Shown: positions 51,660-60,203 of the stretch, piece after piece | Layout of the letters: every line of letters starts with the position of its first letter | How positions within the stretch are numbered: the first letter of the stretch is position 1 | Source of the DNA: Halovenus aranensis | Lineage (GTDB): Archaea; Halobacteriota; Halobacteria; Halobacteriales; Haloarculaceae | Reading direction: 5' to 3' | Length of the DNA stretch: 64,000 nt | Assembly (NCBI RefSeq): GCF_900100385.1 | Contig: NZ_FNFC01000005.1 | Location: 145,680 to 209,679 of the forward strand | The notes under the pieces: generated by a model | Database searches by the model: none | What the model was told of the DNA's origin: nothing | What the model saw: only the letters and a program-made list of their open reading frames with translations | Translations under genes and position numbers: made by a program

Positions 51660-51920
51660 ATGGAAACCTGGGTGTGGCTGCTCGCGTACCTGCTCGGGTT
51701 CGCCCTGCTCCAGTTGTACCTGTACCGGTACTTTATCAGGTCGACGTCGACGGAGTCTCACGACCGGACGACGCCGCTGTCGGAGGGACGCGGTCGCTCT
51801 ATTAGCGCGGCCGACGCCGGCCCCGACGAAGACCTCGTCGCCTGTGAGAGCTGTGGCGCGTACAACGAGAACCACCCGATGTACTCCTTCTGTCGAGAGT
51901 GTGGCGCGCGACTCTCCTGA
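51660..51920 (+). CDS. membrane-anchored zinc-ribbon protein
   Basis: An 86-residue protein. One N-terminal helix (WVWLLAYLLGFALLQLYLYR) is followed by an acidic linker and a C-terminal zinc ribbon: CESCGAYNENHPMYSFC then CGARLS. Two CxxC pairs. This family-like architecture occurs in many haloarchaea, but its role is unknown. It is divergent from the MutS-like gene. Confidence 0.75.
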   Translation: METWVWLLAYLLGFALLQLYLYRYFIRSTSTESHDRTTPLSEGRGRSISAADAGPDEDLVACESCGAYNENHPMYSFCRECGARLS

Positions 51921-52044
51921 GGCGGCCCTGACGACCCGTCGTCGCTGGCAGCCGCGGGTCGGCGGGAGGATTACCTGACACAGAGTTATCAACAGAGAAA
52001 ACAAAGAGCAAACATCTATACTTCGAGCCGTCGTTGACAGAGGT

Positions 52045-52731
52045 ATGCGCGTTTCCAGTGGTGTCCCCGGATTCGACGAGCTCGTCGAAGGGGGATTGCT
52101 GAGCGACCGGCTGTACGTTATCAGTGGTCCGCCGGGTAGCGGCAAGACGACGTTCTGTTCACATTTCATCACACAGGGTGCAAAGCAGGGCGAGGAGTGC
52201 CTGTACGTCACCATGCACGAGACCAAAGAGGAGTTGATGCAGGATATGTCCAGCTTCGAGTTCGGCTTCGACCGGGCGATGCAGTCGGACTCGATTCAGT
52301 TTCTCAACCTCGTCACCGAGTCCGGCAAGCGAACGATTACGCAGTTCGGGACCGAGGGCGGGCTGACGAACCGACTGGTGGCGTTTATTAACTCGAACGA
52401 CGTCGACCGGGTTGTCATCGACTCGACGATGTTGCTCCAGCACTTTTTCGCTGACGCGACCGAGGAGATTACCGGCTTCCTCTCGGCGTTGAAACAGACC
52501 AACGCGACCGTCCTGTTGATTTCGGAGATGACCGACCCGAGTTCGTACTCCGACGAGCACTACCTCGCCCATGGCGTCATCTTCTTCCACAACTTCCTCG
52601 ACTCCGGCGGTATGACGCGGGGGCTTCAGGTCATCAAGATGCGGGGCACAGCCATCGACAGCGACATCCGCCAGCTCTCGTTCTCAGCGCAGGGGCTGCG
52701 GGTCCACCCGGACGAACAGGTCCAGGGATAA
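52045..52731 (+). CDS. KaiC/Rad55-like RecA-fold ATPase
   Basis: A 228-residue protein. It opens MRVSSGVPGFDELVEGGL, then Walker A SGPPGSGKTTFCSHFI. Walker B region is RVVIDSTMLL. This is the single-domain KaiC-like (HTR-like or GvpD/Rad55-related) group in haloarchaea, not the Rad55 recombination mediator itself. Roles include signal transduction and DNA-linked ATPase activity. The next gene (52771) is close downstream and may share its transcript. Confidence 0.85.
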   Translation: MRVSSGVPGFDELVEGGLLSDRLYVISGPPGSGKTTFCSHFITQGAKQGEECLYVTMHETKEELMQDMSSFEFGFDRAMQSDSIQFLNLVTESGKRTITQFGTEGGLTNRLVAFINSNDVDRVVIDSTMLLQHFFADATEEITGFLSALKQTNATVLLISEMTDPSSYSDEHYLAHGVIFFHNFLDSGGMTRGLQVIKMRGTAIDSDIRQLSFSAQGLRVHPDEQVQG

Positions 52732-52770
52732 CATGACCGACACACAGGCGGACAGCCAGCGAGAGAGCCC

Positions 52771-53190
52771 ATGAGTAGATACGAACGCGCCTACGGCACC
52801 GACTGGAAGAACCTCGACGAGGACGAGGGGATGGAACGGGCGTACGCGCTCGGCGTCGCGGCGTCGCTCGGGGAGCCACTGCCCGACGAGCTTGCGGCCA
52901 TCCGCGAGGAGATGGACAGCGCCTACCAGCGCAGTGTCATCGACCTCGCGTTCGACGAGGGAAAGACAGAGGCACTCGAAATCGACGAGACAGCGGCTGA
53001 CAACGCGGCAGGTGTCTGGAACGAACTCGTCGACGGCGAAGTCGTCACTATCGACCCGGACGACGTTCCGACGGGCGGCTCGCAGGGATTACCCGAGGCC
53101 GTCGAGAAGTTCGGTGCGCTCGACCGGCCTGACCTCGATTCGACCGAGGCAGTCGACCTCCCTGATTTTCTCAAGCAGGACGACGAATAG
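52771..53190 (+). CDS. conserved acidic protein of unknown function
   Basis: A 139-residue protein. Begins MSRYERAYGTDWKNLDEDEG, helical with EEMDSAYQRSVIDLAFDEGK and ends acidic at DLPDFLKQDDE. It has no cysteines or recognised domain. It follows the KaiC-like gene with a 39-base gap containing a tiny frame (52733-52774) whose stop overlaps its ATG. The insertion element begins about ten bases after its stop, so its 3' flank may be the target site. Confidence 0.65.
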   Translation: MSRYERAYGTDWKNLDEDEGMERAYALGVAASLGEPLPDELAAIREEMDSAYQRSVIDLAFDEGKTEALEIDETAADNAAGVWNELVDGEVVTIDPDDVPTGGSQGLPEAVEKFGALDRPDLDSTEAVDLPDFLKQDDE

Positions 53191-53206
53191 ATCGTGTCTG
53201 TCAACT

Positions 53207-53229
53207 GCCTCGGGGGCAAGCCCCGAGGC
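53207..53229. repeat. subterminal hairpin, RE side of the tnpB element
   Basis: Perfect 9-bp inverted repeat GCCTCGGGG ... CCCCGAGGC with a 5-base GCAAG loop. In TnpB systems the guide-carrying omega RNA ends near this hairpin and the guide comes from flanking DNA just outside it, here toward lower coordinates on the minus strand. Confidence 0.7.
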
Positions 53230-53248
53230 TTGCCAGTGGACTCCCGTT

Positions 53249-54523
53249 CTAACCGAGTAATTCGGCAGGTGTGTACTCACCATTCACGTTCAACGTCCCT
53301 GACTTGAGGGCCAGTTGACTGGTGGCCCATCCACCGCGAGACTTCTGCCCGCGATGGATATACCCGCAGTATCGGTTTGCAATGTTCTTTGCCGCGTTGT
53401 AATCCGCGTTTCCCTCGTATTCACAGTCCTGACACGCGAACTGCTTATCATTACGGTTGTCCCCGTGCGTAAACCCACAGTGCGAGCACCGCTGGCTTGT
53501 ATAGGCCGGATTTACGAAATCCACGAACAACGCCGTGGATTCAATCTTGCACTCCACGAGTTCCACGAACTTCGCGTAGGCCCACTGCTGGAACTTCGAC
53601 CCGTTAGCGATGTTTTCGCGGATGTGGTCAAGCTTCTCGAAAATGATGCCGTCCACATCAGCGTTGTGGGCTTCCGCGATGAGGTCGTTCGCGCGGTTGT
53701 GTAACCAGTCCAGTGACCATTCGCTGAACGCGCTCCCGATGGATTTGATGGTGAGGTGTGCTGACCGTGTTCCTGTCTGTTGCAGACGGCAACGGCGTTG
53801 TTCGTACTGGTTACGTTTGTGGTTCAAGTAGTCAGCACTGCCGATGAACGCACCTGTTGAAGTGACGGCGAACGCGCCGGTCACGTTCAAGTCCACTCCA
53901 AGAACCACTCCGTTCTTGTTGTGGTCGTTGGGTGACTCGGCTTCTTGACGTTCAGTACCGTCAACCTCATGGCCTGGATTTTTCAGCGTGACGTGGAGGA
54001 AAAACGTGTCCTCCTGCTCGTCGTACTGGAGTGTGGCGCTTGATGCATCCCAGTCGTCGCTCTGGTAGTACCGACCGAACGGTGTGTCCTCGCGCTCGTC
54101 TTCCGGTGGAAGGACGTACTCAGTTTTGACTCTGCCGTTCGGCGTGGAGAGGGTCGCATGGTCGGCGTTGAACGTTGCACTCCGCTTGTCGTAGACGACG
54201 CTCCACGAGTCGAACTCTGGCTGACTCGTCTTTTCACCCTGTTTCAGTTTCTCGACGCCACCTGTGACAGCTTGGATAGCACGTCGAATACCTCTCTGGA
54301 CGAGGTTAGCGGTAAGGTCGGTTTCCTCGCGCAAGTCGTCGTACAGGGCGTCTTCTGCCTTGCTCTTGCTGGTAATGCAGAGGTCGTCGTAGCGCCACGC
54401 CCACTCGCTTGTGCGGTTTGCACAGTGTAGAAATTGGTCTTTGGTTTGATGTAGGTCGCCACGACGCTGTTCGGGTACATCGAGTTTGATGGGCACAGTA
54501 CGCCGTGGCGCGTCATCGTCCAT
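53249..54523 (-). CDS. tnpB: TnpB, RNA-guided nuclease (IS1341-type)
   Basis: A 424-residue TnpB. RuvC-I Asp is in VVLGVDLNVTGAFAV, RuvC-II Glu in DGIIFEKLDHIRE, and RuvC-III Asp in GNADYNAAKNIANRY. The zinc finger is CSHCGFTH ... CQDCEYEG. All catalytic residues look intact, so the protein should be active. The product would cut DNA guided by an omega RNA made from its 3' end and the RE, promoting element retention. An AT-rich stretch (54547-54575) upstream of its start holds the promoter. There is no tnpA, as in IS1341-type elements. It may be the ancestor-type relative of Cas12. Confidence 0.93.
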   Translation of the reverse strand: MDDDAPRRTVPIKLDVPEQRRGDLHQTKDQFLHCANRTSEWAWRYDDLCITSKSKAEDALYDDLREETDLTANLVQRGIRRAIQAVTGGVEKLKQGEKTSQPEFDSWSVVYDKRSATFNADHATLSTPNGRVKTEYVLPPEDEREDTPFGRYYQSDDWDASSATLQYDEQEDTFFLHVTLKNPGHEVDGTERQEAESPNDHNKNGVVLGVDLNVTGAFAVTSTGAFIGSADYLNHKRNQYEQRRCRLQQTGTRSAHLTIKSIGSAFSEWSLDWLHNRANDLIAEAHNADVDGIIFEKLDHIRENIANGSKFQQWAYAKFVELVECKIESTALFVDFVNPAYTSQRCSHCGFTHGDNRNDKQFACQDCEYEGNADYNAAKNIANRYCGYIHRGQKSRGGWATSQLALKSGTLNVNGEYTPAELLG

Positions 54524-54628
54524 CGTAATTCACACTCAAACTTATTTTCTAATAAATATTTATTTTATATGGCGGGGGAGTCGGCCCTACTGCTGAACGT
54601 TGCTGGCGTCATTGAGTGTCGGCTTCCT

Positions 54629-54649
54629 CCACGGGGTCAAGCCCCGTGG
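54629..54649. repeat. subterminal hairpin, LE side of the tnpB element
   Basis: Perfect 8-bp inverted repeat CCACGGGG ... CCCCGTGG with TCAAG loop. It matches the loop core of the RE hairpin, supporting the element boundary. Confidence 0.65.
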
Positions 54650-54710
54650 CATCCGCCTCGGATTTTCTGTGAACCACAGCACCCAAGCCCGTGACGGCCC
54701 AGCAACGGGT

Positions 54711-55484
54711 ATGGTCGTTGCCGACCTTCATACGCATACGACGAACTCTGACGGGGAACTCACGCTCGAAACGCTCCCGGACGCGGCTCACCGTGCCGAC
54801 GTCGAGGCCGTTGCAGTCACCGACCACGACCGAATCCATCCGGGATTGGATGGGCCAGTCAGTGAGCGCGACGGCGTGACGGTCATCCACGGCATCGAAC
54901 TCCGCGTCGATGCCGGTGAGTTTCGCGTCGACCTGCTCGGCTACGGCGTCACGCCGACCGACGAACTGCAGTCACTGGTCGAGCACCTCCAGACAGACCG
55001 TATCGAGCGCGGCCGGGCCATCGTCGAACAGGTCGAAGACTACACCGGTGTCGAGCTATCGGTCGCCATCGAAGAGGGCGTCGGTCGTCCACACATTGCC
55101 CGCGCAATCGACGAGAGCGACGCCGACTACGACTACAAGAGCGCATTCGAGGAACTCATCGGTGACGGTCGGCCCTGTTTCGTCTCGCGAGCGATTCCGA
55201 GCTTCGAGCGCGGGCGAGAGGTGCTGATGGACGCCTGTGGTGTCGTCGGCCTGGCACACCCGTTTCGCTATGATGACCCGGCGCAGGCACTCGAACTCGT
55301 CGAACGTCTCGATGCCGTCGAACGGTACTACCCCTACGGCCGTGAGGTCGACGAGTCGCTGCTGGCCGATGTCGTCGCACGCCAAGACGTACTCGTGACT
55401 GGTGGGAGCGATGCACACGACGAGGAACTGGGGCGTGCCGGCGTCGACAGCGACGAGTTCGAGCGACTCACGGCCCGCCTCTGA
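54711..55484 (+). CDS. PHP-domain phosphoesterase
   Basis: A 257-residue protein. MVVADLHTHTTNSDGELTLE carries the HxH motif, AVTDHDRIHPG follows, then a later GSDAHDEEL with Asp and His ligands, giving the trinuclear metal site of PHP enzymes. Such proteins hydrolyse phosphate monoesters such as nucleotide 3'-phosphates or histidinol phosphate. The start ATG at 54711 is about 60 bases after the IS hairpin, so the element may lie in its promoter region. It was probably not disrupted. Confidence 0.88.
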   Translation: MVVADLHTHTTNSDGELTLETLPDAAHRADVEAVAVTDHDRIHPGLDGPVSERDGVTVIHGIELRVDAGEFRVDLLGYGVTPTDELQSLVEHLQTDRIERGRAIVEQVEDYTGVELSVAIEEGVGRPHIARAIDESDADYDYKSAFEELIGDGRPCFVSRAIPSFERGREVLMDACGVVGLAHPFRYDDPAQALELVERLDAVERYYPYGREVDESLLADVVARQDVLVTGGSDAHDEELGRAGVDSDEFERLTARL

Positions 55485-55510
55485 GTGGCTGTCGTGTCCG
55501 GACGAGACGA

Positions 55511-55531
55511 CGCCCGGTAGTGTTCCGGGCG
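55511..55531. terminator. GC hairpin after the PHP gene
   Basis: CGCCCGG (55511-55517) and CCGGGCG (55525-55531) form a 7-bp stem 26 bases after the PHP stop codon. There is no long T run right after it, so this is a weak terminator candidate. Confidence 0.35.
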
Positions 55532-55866
55532 TACATCTTGAGTATACTATTGAAGTTATTTGTGAATAGTGTGTATAGCGTCAACTGCAGTCTATTATTG
55601 AGACCGGATTTCTCGCGGGGAGCTCCCTCATTGCCGTATTTTCAGGGAAACAGTCGATGATAGCGGGCCTGGAATGATGTCTGCCGGGAGTACCATTTGC
55701 CTGTCAGGCGTGGCTGTGTGTGCTGCATTGAACGCGCGAGTCCTGCACCGGAGGAACCGCAGTGAGCAGGAGTCGTAATCAGTCAATAAAGAGTACAGAG
55801 AGTCTGTCCGAGAGCAAGACGAGCATTGGGGAAAGTTATCTTAGGAGGGGTGATGACAGATAGGGT
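55532..55866. other. AT-richer intergenic region, no gene seen
   Basis: About 330 bases with no credible open frame on either strand and lower GC than the neighbouring core genes. The last ~20 bases hold AGGAGGGGTGATGACAGAT-like SD material before the start at 55867. No tRNA, IS end or clear repeat is visible. Confidence 0.4.
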
Positions 55867-56565
55867 ATGAGTCACCGAAATCGGTATCGGAAAATCGCCA
55901 CGAGCGTTGCAGACGAGTTGGCAGAGAACGCCTCTGTGGACGCGATTTTGCTCGTCGGCTCTACTACGACTGGATACGCTGACGAGTACTCAGATATCGA
56001 CATAGAGGTCCTCGGGGGAATCGACGCGGGCCAGCGGTCAGTTGAGGGTGTTCACGTTGAATGGACCCCTGTGACCCGTAGCGAACTGACAGAGCCACTC
56101 GAGGAGTGGACGAATGATACCCTGCTCTACACCTACGCGCAGGCCGAACTGCTCTACGATACAGTCGGCCTTGGAGAGTTACTCGCCCGGTATGACAACT
56201 ACCCGCCAGAAATTCGTCGCAAGAAATTGTACGCTGGCTGGTTCTACGGGTCAGGAAATGTCTTTGATGCACAGAAGGCAGAGTCTCGGGGAGATACTGT
56301 CGTCCAACGGTGTGCTGCGACGAGGGCCGTCGAACAGTTCGCCGCACTTGCGTACGTGTTAGACGGGAATTTTCCACCGTATCGGAAATGGCGATTTCGT
56401 GACTTGCCCCTGGAACTGCCAGCGATTGATCGTGCCCACACCGGCGATACTGAAGCGCTTGACACGCTGGCGACAGCGGTAGAGGAACGCCTCCGTCCAC
56501 ATCTATCGGACGAGCGTATCGAAAAGCCCTACCTGTATCAACCGGAGTTCGATCGGATCGGTTGA
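55867..56565 (+). CDS. nucleotidyltransferase-fold protein
   Basis: A 232-residue protein. AILLVGSTTTGYADEYSDID has the GSxxxG followed by DxD (DIDIE) pattern of the minimal nucleotidyltransferase fold, as in MNT antitoxin-type or kanamycin nucleotidyltransferases. The C-terminal half is helical with aromatic stretches (RKKLYAGWFYGSG, NFPPYRKWRFRD). It could adenylate a protein or small molecule. There is no HEPN partner next door. GC and codon use look lower than core genes. Confidence 0.78.
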   Translation: MSHRNRYRKIATSVADELAENASVDAILLVGSTTTGYADEYSDIDIEVLGGIDAGQRSVEGVHVEWTPVTRSELTEPLEEWTNDTLLYTYAQAELLYDTVGLGELLARYDNYPPEIRRKKLYAGWFYGSGNVFDAQKAESRGDTVVQRCAATRAVEQFAALAYVLDGNFPPYRKWRFRDLPLELPAIDRAHTGDTEALDTLATAVEERLRPHLSDERIEKPYLYQPEFDRIG

Positions 56566-56864
56566 AGACGAATCGATATACTGCACGCGCACTGAGCGAC
56601 TGATTCAGTGGATTTGATGAGAAACGAGGGGACCCGTCATGCTGAGTTAATGCTCTGAATCTTGCACGGGGTTTCTGATGGAATTCAGATAGATAGCAAC
56701 CCAGAGCGATACAGCCAGCCCCTAGACTGAGCGCTACAGAAACAATCAGGTGAGTGTGATATTTGACCTGGTATGCAAGATAGAAGGCGCATATCGCGCG
56801 TGCAGTTATGATGTGGTCGCGCGGTCAAATCACCTCACCTGCTGTGGGACTCGGGAGGGGTGGG
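56566..56864. other. intergenic region, no gene seen
   Basis: About 300 bases between convergent genes, AT-richer than the core and without a credible open frame or structured element that I can see. The frame at 56808-57017 reads as an antisense shadow of the STAS-like gene. Confidence 0.35.
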
Positions 56865-57248
56865 TCATCCGCTAGTCTGTGCCCAATCAACCGCCTCGCC
56901 CAAGTCCCCAAAGCTCTCAATGTTAACATCAGGCGCCTCGACGTTGGATTTGACAGCCAACGCCGAGATGCCTTCTCCAACATATGCAGCCTTCTTAATA
57001 TCGACTGCTTGTGCTAACTCTGACCAGACTTCGTTGATATGGCCCTGTTCCTCGGTTCCCAGAGCTGGGGCACCATCGAACCGGACGACAGTAGCTGTTA
57101 TCTCGTCGCTGCCCGACTTTTCGAGGTACAACTGTTCGCCTTCTTCCATCTCTTGTTGATATAGCGTCTCAAAGTCTTTAATATGCCAAACCGCGACGTT
57201 ATCTTTGATCTCATACTCAAGCGAAGACAACCTAGATTCTGATGCCAT
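56865..57248 (-). CDS. STAS/SpoIIAA-like domain protein
   Basis: A 127-residue protein. The pattern VWHIKDFETLYQQEMEEGEQ, strand EITATVVRFDG and helix GHINEVWSELAQAVDIKKA with AYVGEGISALAVKSNV resembles SpoIIAA-like (STAS) proteins that regulate by protein-protein contact. It could be an antagonist in a signalling pathway, but the partner is not next to it. Gene lies in the AT-richer patch. Confidence 0.6.
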   Translation of the reverse strand: MASESRLSSLEYEIKDNVAVWHIKDFETLYQQEMEEGEQLYLEKSGSDEITATVVRFDGAPALGTEEQGHINEVWSELAQAVDIKKAAYVGEGISALAVKSNVEAPDVNIESFGDLGEAVDWAQTSG

Positions 57249-57482
57249 GTACTATTCTTTGAGTCTCATTGATAAAAACTAGGCGGTGGATTTCTACCAA
57301 AGAGAGAGAGAAAGAGATGAACTAACTCCTGTGCTGACTACACGCTCTACATTCAGCACGCCATTCGTATCATCTGCTGGTGATGTCCAACAGAGCCCTC
57401 GCAATATGTCGTTTCCACTCTCACCGAACCGACTAGTAGATTGTCGTCCGGTAGTGTTATCGCCGACTGTCCGGTATCGTCG

Positions 57483-57503
57483 AGAGTGGTATCGTACCAC
57501 TCT
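57483..57503. promoter_or_regulatory. 21-bp inverted repeat upstream of the coiled-coil gene
   Basis: AGAGTGGTA (57483-57491) and TACCACTCT (57495-57503) are perfect inverted copies with a TCG centre, about 40 bases upstream of the TATA box at 57541. Likely a regulator binding site. Confidence 0.5.
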
Positions 57504-57540
57504 ATGCCATTAGATGGTATTTGAGTACATCTCCCGGAAG

Positions 57541-57548
57541 GTTTATAC
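57541..57548 (+). promoter_or_regulatory. TATA box of the coiled-coil gene
   Basis: GTTTATAC at 57541-57548 lies about 36 bases before the ATG at 57581, with the A-rich initiation zone in between. It gives a short 5' leader of about ten bases. The rest of 57249-57580 has no gene. Confidence 0.5.
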
Positions 57549-57580
57549 GCTCGGGGGAGGTATTAGTTAATAGAACAACA

Positions 57581-58117
57581 ATGGCAGACTACACGACACC
57601 GATTACAGCGACGTTCGAACTACAGCGCCAGGCGCTCGTCCAGAGCCAGCGCGCAATCGAGACCGGCTTCGAGTTCCAGAAGGAGATGGCGACCGCCGCC
57701 GTCGAGAGCCTCGACGTGCAGGAGGCGAGCCAGCGCCAGGTCGTCGAGTTCCTGCAGGACAACGTCCACCGGACCCTCGACGCGATGGAGGAGCTTCCCG
57801 GCACGGCCGGGATGACCGAGGAAGTCCGCACGACGGTCGACGACCAGTACGCACAGCTGCTCGACGCCCACGCCGAGGCCTTCGACACCATCGAAGACGA
57901 GTTCGACGACGGGACCGAGTCCTACAACGAGATGATGGCAGAGTACCTCGATACCCTCGACGAGCAACTCGAGACGCTGCTCGATGCCCACGAGGAAGTC
58001 GAGAGCCACTCGGTCGAGGCGACCGAACAGGTCGAGGAACTCCAAGACCAGGTCGAAGACGTGCAGGCCCAGATTCAGGACGTTTCCGAGCAGGCAGCCG
58101 ACGCCATCGAGGCGTAA
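57581..58117 (+). CDS. acidic coiled-coil protein, possibly phasin-like
   Basis: A 178-residue protein with long heptad-like helices (TATFELQRQALVQSQRAIET, FEFQKEMATAAVESLDVQEA, EVESHSVEATEQVEELQDQV) and no cysteine. Charged, alanine- and glutamate-rich, it resembles haloarchaeal phasins that coat polyhydroxyalkanoate granules, but no PHA synthase gene is in the window. Other coiled-coil proteins cannot be excluded. A strong TATA box and upstream inverted repeat suggest regulated, perhaps high, expression. Confidence 0.6.
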   Translation: MADYTTPITATFELQRQALVQSQRAIETGFEFQKEMATAAVESLDVQEASQRQVVEFLQDNVHRTLDAMEELPGTAGMTEEVRTTVDDQYAQLLDAHAEAFDTIEDEFDDGTESYNEMMAEYLDTLDEQLETLLDAHEEVESHSVEATEQVEELQDQVEDVQAQIQDVSEQAADAIEA

Positions 58118-58241
58118 GCTGTCACTCGGCGCGGCTCTCACAGCCCGACCATCGCCGTATCGCCGGGCTTTTTCGTCCGCTCTCCCGAGCTATGTACAAC
58201 ACAGCCGACAGTCGGCCGTCACTGGCTGGACGACAGTATTC

Positions 58242-59390
58242 ATGCCCAAAAGACACTCCGAGCGCGACCGTCAACGCCCGCAACGAGAGAGTGTCATCGC
58301 GGAGGTCCAGCGAGCGACACAGGAGCTGTTGGTCGCAGAGACCAGCCAAGAGGTCGCACAGCTCACCGCCGAGACGGCCGAACAGCTGTTTGGCTACGAG
58401 AGCATCGTCGTCAGGCTCGCCACCGAGACCGGCGTACTCGAACCTGTCGTCGTCACAGAACACGCCGCCTTCGAGATGGGCGACCGTCCCGAATACGACT
58501 GCGACGGCGAGACACCGGTCGCGCGCGCCTTCCGGCGTGGCGACCCACTGCTCGTCGACGACATCGAAGCCCTCGGCGACGAGTACGACCGCGGGACGGC
58601 ACAGGCCGCGATGTATCTCCCGGTCGGCGACCACGGCGTCGTCAGCGTTACCTCGCCCTGGGAAGACGCCTTCGACCAGGAGGACATGGACCTGGCATCG
58701 ATTCTGGCATCGAGTGCCGGTGCGGTGCTCGATCGACTCGAACAGGAACGGGCCCTCCAGCGACAGAACGAGCGCCTCGAAACGTTTGCCGACGTTATCG
58801 CTCACGACATTCCAAATCACCTCAACGCCGCCGAGTCCTGGCTCGACATCGTCCAGGAGAGCGGCGATGTCGACGCCCTCGACCGCGTCTCGACGGCACA
58901 CAGCCGCATCGAGACGGTCATTCGCGACATGCAGACCCTCGTCGACCAGGGGACACAGGTCCGGGACCCCGATTGGGTCAATCTCTCACGGGTCGTCACC
59001 GACTGCTGGCAACAGTGTTGTGTCGACGAGCGAAGCCGCGAACTCGTCGTCGACGCCGACATCGAGGTCCGGGCCGACCAGAGCCGGCTCGAACAGCTCG
59101 TCGAAAATCTATTCTGGAACGCCAACGAGTACGGCGGTGACGATGTCACGGTGCGTGTCGGGCGCCTCGACGGCGGCTTCTGTATCGAAGACGACGGTCC
59201 CGGGATTCCCGAGTCCGAGCGCGAGAACGCCTTCTCGCCGGGCTATACCACGTCCGAAGGCGACCACGCGGGTTTCGGGCTGGCTATCGTCCGAGAAATC
59301 GCTCGGTCACACGGCTGGGAGGTCTCGGTTACCGAGAGCGACGCCGGCGGTGCTCGCTTCGAATTTGCCGGCGTGGCAATCGAGGACTGA
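58242..59390 (+). CDS. GAF-domain sensor histidine kinase
   Basis: A 382-residue cytoplasmic kinase. GAF domain at residues about 30-165 (QLTAETAEQLFGYESIVVRL). The H box is FADVIAHDIPNHLNAAESWL with the phospho-acceptor His. The ATPase has NLFWNANEYGGDDVTV, DDGPGIPESERENAF and GFGLAIVREIA. No membrane helix, so input is intracellular. No adjacent response regulator. Convergent with the ABC permease. Confidence 0.92.
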   Translation: MPKRHSERDRQRPQRESVIAEVQRATQELLVAETSQEVAQLTAETAEQLFGYESIVVRLATETGVLEPVVVTEHAAFEMGDRPEYDCDGETPVARAFRRGDPLLVDDIEALGDEYDRGTAQAAMYLPVGDHGVVSVTSPWEDAFDQEDMDLASILASSAGAVLDRLEQERALQRQNERLETFADVIAHDIPNHLNAAESWLDIVQESGDVDALDRVSTAHSRIETVIRDMQTLVDQGTQVRDPDWVNLSRVVTDCWQQCCVDERSRELVVDADIEVRADQSRLEQLVENLFWNANEYGGDDVTVRVGRLDGGFCIEDDGPGIPESERENAFSPGYTTSEGDHAGFGLAIVREIARSHGWEVSVTESDAGGARFEFAGVAIED

Positions 59391-59393
59391 CGG

Positions 59394-60203
59394 TCAGTAC
59401 TGGCCGAGTACGCCGTTTTGACGGGCACGACGCTGTGCCCGATAGAGACAGTAGTAGCCAGCAAACAGGTAGGCCACACTCGTGGCGACCAAGATGGCGA
59501 GTTCGCTCGGCGCAAACTCCCACAGTCGGACGCCGTCGTCCATCGCCCGACGGAGGAGATAGCTCCCGTGAGACACGGGGAGGAGCTTGAGGAGCGGGTT
59601 GGCTCCGACCGGCGCAGCGATGAGTGCGACGAACGCCCACTGGACGAGCTGGAAGACGTTCTCGATGCGCTTGTACAGCAAGGCGAGCCCGGCAAAGAGG
59701 AAGCCGACGCCGCTGATAGAGGCGACCGTCAACACGCCCAGGGGCAGGACCGTCAGCGGGTCAACGCTGAGCCATTCGCCCGACACAGCCATCATCACCA
59801 CGAGGAGGGCAAACGCCCACAGGAAGCTCATCAGAACGTTCACCACTGTCTTGGTCACCATCACCGTCCCGAAGCCATGCGGTGACAGGAACAGGCGTTC
59901 GAGCGTTCCCCACTGTGCTTCGCGGGTCACGTCCCAGGCAAGCTGTGAGAAGGCAACGATAGCTAACGTCCAGATGAACAGCCCGACGATGATGCCGCCG
60001 AGTGAGTCGGTAATCGTGGGACCAGCGACAGCCTGTCCACCGAAGAAGATGATGCCAAAGAGGGCGGCGAGCGTGAGGAATCGGGTCGCCGTGTTCAGTG
60101 GGTACCGGACGAGGAGGACGAGCTGTTTCCGGAACACGACCCAGACGAAGGCGAGTCGAGACGGTGACCAGTCTGTCTCGGCGTTCGCGTCGGCAGTCGC
60201 CAT
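59394..60203 (-). CDS. ABC-2 type transporter permease
   Basis: A 269-residue membrane protein with six hydrophobic helices, the usual number for ABC-2 permeases. The first helix is near residue 35 (RYPLNTATRFLTLAALFGII). A conserved loop (WGTLERLFLSPHG) is the typical permease motif near TM3. It pairs with the ATPase directly upstream (stop and start overlap as TGATG), forming an exporter of unknown substrate, perhaps a drug or polymer. Confidence 0.9.
   Translation of the reverse strand: MATADANAETDWSPSRLAFVWVVFRKQLVLLVRYPLNTATRFLTLAALFGIIFFGGQAVAGPTITDSLGGIIVGLFIWTLAIVAFSQLAWDVTREAQWGTLERLFLSPHGFGTVMVTKTVVNVLMSFLWAFALLVVMMAVSGEWLSVDPLTVLPLGVLTVASISGVGFLFAGLALLYKRIENVFQLVQWAFVALIAAPVGANPLLKLLPVSHGSYLLRRAMDDGVRLWEFAPSELAILVATSVAYLFAGYYCLYRAQRRARQNGVLGQY

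Larger units (their letters stand above)
53201..54650 (-). mobile_element. IS200/IS605-family (IS1341-type) stand-alone tnpB element
   Basis: A minus-strand unit bounded by matching hairpins. The right end (RE) has GCCTCGGGG/CCCCGAGGC (53207-53229) and the left end (LE) has CCACGGGG/CCCCGTGG (54629-54649). Both share the loop core GGGG-CTTG-(A/C)CCCC when read on the minus strand. No tnpA is present, so it would be mobilised in trans. Exact boundaries are approximate. It lies 10 bases after the gene at 52771 and 60 bases before the PHP gene. Confidence 0.8.

Noticed and set aside
52733..52774. 13-residue frame before the gene at 52771
   Set aside because: It overlaps the next start, but it is too short and motif-free to call a gene.
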